Shown here piece after piece: positions 12,001-18,000 of a stretch of DNA of 39,137 bases. The position numbers were made by a program, and so were the translations under genes. The DNA is taken from assembly GCA_008000375.1 (NCBI GenBank), contig SMOI01000014.1, positions 98,946 through 138,082 on the forward strand, written 5' to 3'. The DNA is from Poteriospumella lacustris (lineage: Eukaryota > Sar > Chrysophyceae > Chromulinales > Dinobryaceae). Numbering within the stretch: position 1 is the stretch's first letter; each line of letters starts with the position of its first letter. The notes beneath the pieces are model-generated. The model worked only from the letters and a program-made list of their open reading frames with translations, did not search any database and had not been told where the DNA came from.

Positions 12001-15000
12001 GAATCGACAGAGTGTTACCCATGTCCTCCTGGAACGGAGTGTGGCAGTGCGGGCATGTCAGTCGCTGATGTCTGTGCTCCTGGAACATATCGTGCAACGT
12101 TGGCAGGTAATACGGGTCCAGTGTTGTGTACGGCTTGTGCGCAAGGCTTCTGGTCGAAGAACTATGGATTGCGCGAACAGGGTGAGTGTACTAAGTGCCC
12201 AACAGGAACCGTGTGCGCCGTAGATGGTATGACTGCGCCATGTTCGTACTCCGACTTGCCACTGTCCTTTGAACCAGTCTTCCAGTACAACGGTCTCCCA
12301 ACCTTGGTTTACTTGTACCCGAGCTACATGGCGAAGACGTACTACACGTATTTGACTTGTCTCGAACTGAATGACGGATATTCTGACGGCATCATGGACC
12401 CTTTCGATCAGAAGTACTTCTATGGCGAACTGATCCCACCCTACATCGATGCCTTCGGTCGTGGTCCACACTTCCGTTCGACGGACGATTTCCATCTGAA
12501 GTTCCAGACAAGTGCCGGCTGCTTCGTCAATACGCAACGATTCGGATCGCCATTGTACCAGCGTATGACAGAGTACTATGGTCCACAGTACAACATTCAA
12601 TTCGAAGAAAAGTATCAGGGTTATTCCTTGATTGCGACGAGTGGAAGTTCGTATTACAGTGGTTATTTCGGTCCGGGTTCGCTGTTCATCGATCTCCCGA
12701 CCGCACGTGTTTTCGAGCCATCCTATAACTGTACGAAGGGCTTCCGTCTTATCAACGAAAGTACTACGTACTATGACAGTAATGGACAAACAACGACCGT
12801 GTACTCTGATGCGACATTTGATCCAACCGGAGCATCTCGTGAGATGGTATTGGGTGTCGATACGCTGTATCCCGGAACGTGTGAAGCAGATGTCATCTGT
12901 TGGACTGCGGTAGCCAACAGTACAGCATCTCAGGCTTCTGCTTGTACTCCTGGTTACGTTTGTGATGAAAAGACGACTTCCAGTGAAAGCTTGTACTATC
13001 TCTGTCGAGCAGGTTATGCTTGTGATTACGGTACTACTCCGGACCGTTCCTTGCAGGCGACCATGGGTCAATTCCGTAAACTCTGCCCAGCAGGATATGT
13101 TTGTGTCGATGGCACAGCTTGGTCCAATGCGTATCGAACCTTGTGTCCAGCAGGATACTTCTGCCCCACCGGCACGGGTGACCATCGCATTGGTACCATG
13201 GCCAACGATGCGGCGAATCGTCGTCTCAATGTCACGACAATTAATCCCAGCTTGAGGCGTCGGAATGTAGTATACTTGTCGAACGACGACGTGCGGGTGG
13301 TGTCCGATCAGGAGTTGTTGTGTATGGAGGGCACCGACCAAGACTTTTTGTTGCGTTACGAACAGCAATGGCTACCGGAAGGAGAAGACTTGAACAACAT
13401 TTACTTGTCGTACCTTCGAAAGGCATTGCCCGGACGACTGCCATATCAGAACGACTCTCTGTTGACTGGCTATAGCGATGGCAACTTCTATCGCCCCATG
13501 GCTATCAACAAAGCAATCAAGAGTGCTTCCTTGTGTGCGCGAGACCACAAATGGAACTATGCGAAATACGCCGACGATCGAAACGATTGCGATTGCATTA
13601 CCTTCTTCTACGTCGTTGCTGCCGTGTATCGTTTGTGGAAATGCCATAGTAGTGGAGTTCTCGATGACATTGGTTTGGCATCTCTGCGTGAGCCTTTTAA
13701 TGGAAACCGTGATGCCTGGTTCGATCGACAATCTCGTACGTACGTGCAGTGCAATTTTACGTCCAATCATACGTACGTGAATCTGACCCACGGATACATC
13801 CCGCACAATCCTTTGCGTCCAAGTATTGGCAAAAACAGCGACGGTGTTTTGAACTTGAAGGACGGATTGGAGCTTCAATTTACATGGACCGAATCCGTGT
13901 ACTACTACAGTTACGACACGTTGAAGACCCAAGTGCGTACCGAGTATAACAGTGAATACACCGATTTAGAAGCCGGGACCCGTGACAGCATTGATGCCTT
14001 TATCTTTGACCTATACAACGCGGTCTCCTTGATTGAAGAGTATGGTGAAGTGTTGGAGGAGTTGATTTGGCTGGAAGAAGGTGTCAATTATGTTGGCGAA
14101 ACGGAGTTGCTTCCTGGGCGGTTTGATATGTGTGAATGTCAATCCATGTTCAAGTGCCCGAACGGTACCACATCGGCTATTGGTGCAACGTCTCTCTCGG
14201 ATTGTACTTCTGATCTGTCGTCCGTTTTGAGACGTATCAGTGTCATCCCCACATGGTACAACTACACCTATCCGACGGAATTAACGGGCCATTTGCGAAA
14301 TTTAACGGACTTCTGGGAGCTAGGTGGTGCCGATGCGTCGTTGGCGGACGGAGAGAAGACATACCCAGTGGGTACCATTTATGCCCGGTCCAATGAGGTT
14401 GTAACGGTGACAGTGGACCTACGAGGCTTGAGCTTCAACATGACGTATGGAAAGGACTACCAGATCTCTGTGTATGCGGATTGTAAGCCCTGTCCGGCCC
14501 GTTACGTCTGTGATTACTCGGGCGAGCCTCCTACGTGTTCCTTTCCTACCGTGGCTCGACAACAGGAGTTGTTCGATGAGTGTTTGGACCGATACAACTT
14601 GACGTCGTGTGTTCTACCGAATGGATACCCCGTCAGCTGCACGAACGATTCGCGTCGCATTGAAAGTACCTTCCAGGAACCTGATCTGTACAAATGTCAG
14701 CAAATCCCGTACTTCTGTGACGACCAAGCTCTGCCGAAGCAAGTTTGGAAGATCAGAACGGAAGATGGCATTGCCATGGATGCTGTGTATCAAGAGAAAT
14801 CGAAGTATATCACTGATCCTGTTTGGCAAGAGAATGAGAATGCGGATGGAAAAGCTGTGTACAAGTTCATCCGTGGATGCTGTCAATGTGAACGCTACAT
14901 TCTTCCGTATTACTTCATTGACACCACCACTGACGAAGGCTTCCCAGACAACAAGCATAACTTGGTCCAGCTCAGTATGTTGGTGTTACAGGACGTGGAG

Positions 15001-18000
15001 CTGACCATTGTCATGGAACTGCTCAACGGCCAGTACTACCAAGATTTTGACAGCTTCATCCCTGACAATATGGACTTTTCCATTTTCACGCCATCCAGAG
15101 CTCTCTATAGCCCTGCCAACACACCCAGTCGCAATACCTTCATGACCATTATCTCCCAGACCGTCTTGTCAGGCAATAGCATCGCGCTTCCTTTCAATAT
15201 GCCCATGCAACAAAAGCGAAGTTCTGGTGTCTCCTACGTGGATATTGGCCTCTCAGGCTCGACCTTCTTCGCCTTTGAATACAAGATTCTTCTCGGAAGA
15301 ATCAGTAATCTGAAGCAAGGCGACCCGTTTTACGAAGATCGATACGCCACTCATTTGCGTAATTTGTATTTGGAGGCATTGTCGAGAGGCGAAAATGTCT
15401 CGTTGAGTGATATGGGTACAGTGCCTGACACGGAAGCGATCAGTGATGAGCTCTATTCCATTCCTCGCAAAATTGACAACATCGAGTATCAAAGCATTTG
15501 GTGGACCAATGAGGACCCTGCACAAGCGGGTTGGTTGGGTCTTCCATATCTTCCGTTCTTCAGCAATTGCAAGGGCTCTGACAACTATATCATGTTGAGC
15601 AAGGTCTTTGAAACGGACCCGGATTGTCAGTTGGTTGACTACAAAGACACGGTTCCCGTAAGTCCTTACCCATGGTCAAAGGAGTTGGTTCCCAACTCGG
15701 ACCGATGCAACATCTCTACCCCAGAATCCTTGCAAATGGCCACGGTGAATGGTGTTTACCAGAAATGGCTCGACAATTACCATGGCGCCCTGTACGATTG
15801 TCGATACGAAGAGGATATCTCTGTCGTCACGACCAAGACGCGTTGGTACGAAGCCGGTTCGAACGTACAATTGTTCTCACTGAGTATTGATCCTTTCCCT
15901 CCGTCGGCGTACTCTCCTCAATATACAACGGACGTCTACGGCAACGTGACATACACCTCGTACTGGGGTCGTGGCAAGGCTATTGACGCCATCAGAGGAA
16001 CCTTCCAGGAACTTCCCGTGTCCACACCCTCCTCGTCGAGTTACGGTCAAGTGGGAGTCATTCCCCGTTTGGTACGATTGACGATCAGCTACTACCAGAT
16101 CACACAAGGACAGAAACGTATCGTCTCTGCGGCGATTAAGTTCCCGGCCGAGTTCCGTTGCATCGCCTTGACCACTGGTGGAGCCGTGCAACAGAAGCTG
16201 TTGGCTGGGGGTGACATACCTCAGTGTGTGTTGAACAGTAACGGTGGTATAGAAAGCAAGGCGTACACCTTGGAGATTCAATACAATGCGTTTGCTTGGT
16301 ATGAGTTGTGGAACAATTTCCAGTTCACGCCACCGATTTACTTCTTGTTCTTCGTCGCGGCGGGTCTTGTGACCATTATGATGACACAATTCATCTGGAC
16401 GGTCAACCGTATGCTTACGAAGCTGCGACATCCCCCTCCTTTCCACGGTTTGCCTTTCTTCTACGCCTTGGCATTCCCTGCTGCGTTTGGAACGATTCTA
16501 GCGATTACTCCGATCATGTTCGCGATCTTGTTCTATTATCAATGGTTCATGTCCGCCGCGGACGGTGGCACCATCTGTTCGGCCGATCCAAACAATACTC
16601 CATCCACGATGTGTCTCCAGAATATTTCCGATTGGTCGGGTGATGCGGATCCTGAAGTGTTGCGTCAAGGTCGACAACAGTTGGCCATCTTTGCGTTGGC
16701 TGTGTACTGTGTGATCTTGTACGGTGGAATGGTGATTCACAACTATTCCGAGGAAGATCAAAAGACCGACTTGCAACGTGCGGCGATTCAAATGGCCCGT
16801 ATTAAAGAAAAATCTGGTTTGACACAAAAGACGACGTTGGTGAAGAAACCGGAAGAGGAAGATGATGACGAAGATGAACTACCCCCGAGTGAATCCTTCA
16901 AACCGTTCGTATGGAGACGTGCAAGTTACTTCCTCTTGACAATCATGGTGGTATCCTGCTTGATGATCAACATGGAGTTCAGTTATTCGTCTATCTTCGG
17001 AGACTATGTGTACTACTGGCTGATTGGGTTTGATTTTATGTACCAGTTCTTGGATATGACCGTGTTCGAAGTCATTTGTCCCGATAAGATGCATTACATG
17101 CCGTTGACGGCCGGTATTGGATGTACCATGGAAATGACGTCTTTCGGTGCGCCGAACTTCGCACAGTTCTTGTTGTCCGGCTTCGTGTCGTTGCTGATTT
17201 CGTTCTTGCTGAAGTTATACTTCAATCCGGCGTTGGCGGAATTCCTCAGTGTGTGGCCACGTTGGCAGATCATGCTTCGTCGTCGATTCCGTGGCAACAA
17301 ACGCTTAACGCGTGAAGAGAAGGCGAAAGAAGAGTTGGAATGGCGTCGTATCAACGAAGAGATTGAGATCAACTCGGAAGGTATCGAGCCCATCTTGGAT
17401 ACCATGTCCGACTACGCCATGGACCGCATCTCTGGTTTCCTGGCCCCGTATCTGTACACCTGCTTGTTGCTCTTCTTTGACACGAACCAGATCTCTCCTA
17501 CCTACGGTATCAAGGAGAATCAGATGATTTACTACATCACCTTCGCCACGGTCATGATTCCGTTCACATTCATTTCGGATGTCTGGTTCCTCGATGCGCA
17601 GGAGTTGATTCACGGGTGGAAGATCTATGATTACTTGTCGTACCAACGTTATCGCTTCTCGGTGCGTGAGTATCGTTGGATGTTACGCAACCCTGTGGTC
17701 GATGAATCGGTCGGTGAAGGGTTCCAAGTGGTCGACTCGTTGTGTTTCTCGTCGCAATACTACTTCTTGGGTGGCTTGTTGGCCTTCCCCATTGTGTTGT
17801 TTGTGATTACGATCACGGCGTTCTTGCGCTTGAACTACAATCCGTTCGGTGATCCGTGCTTCATGCTTATGTTCTTGATCACCTTCGGTATTGGTGAAGG
17901 AATGCGTGTGGTGTACGCGCGATTGGCGGATGTGAAGGTGAAGCGTGTTGGCTGGCGAGGATTGTGGGCGACCAAACAGATTGAAGGTACCGTCGATGAC

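Noticed and set aside
12058-13368. Long (436-codon) antisense frame inside the giant gene
   Set aside because: Its composition is Thr/Arg/Ile-rich with no domain, and it mirrors the codon bias of the sense strand. The sense frame has clear domains.
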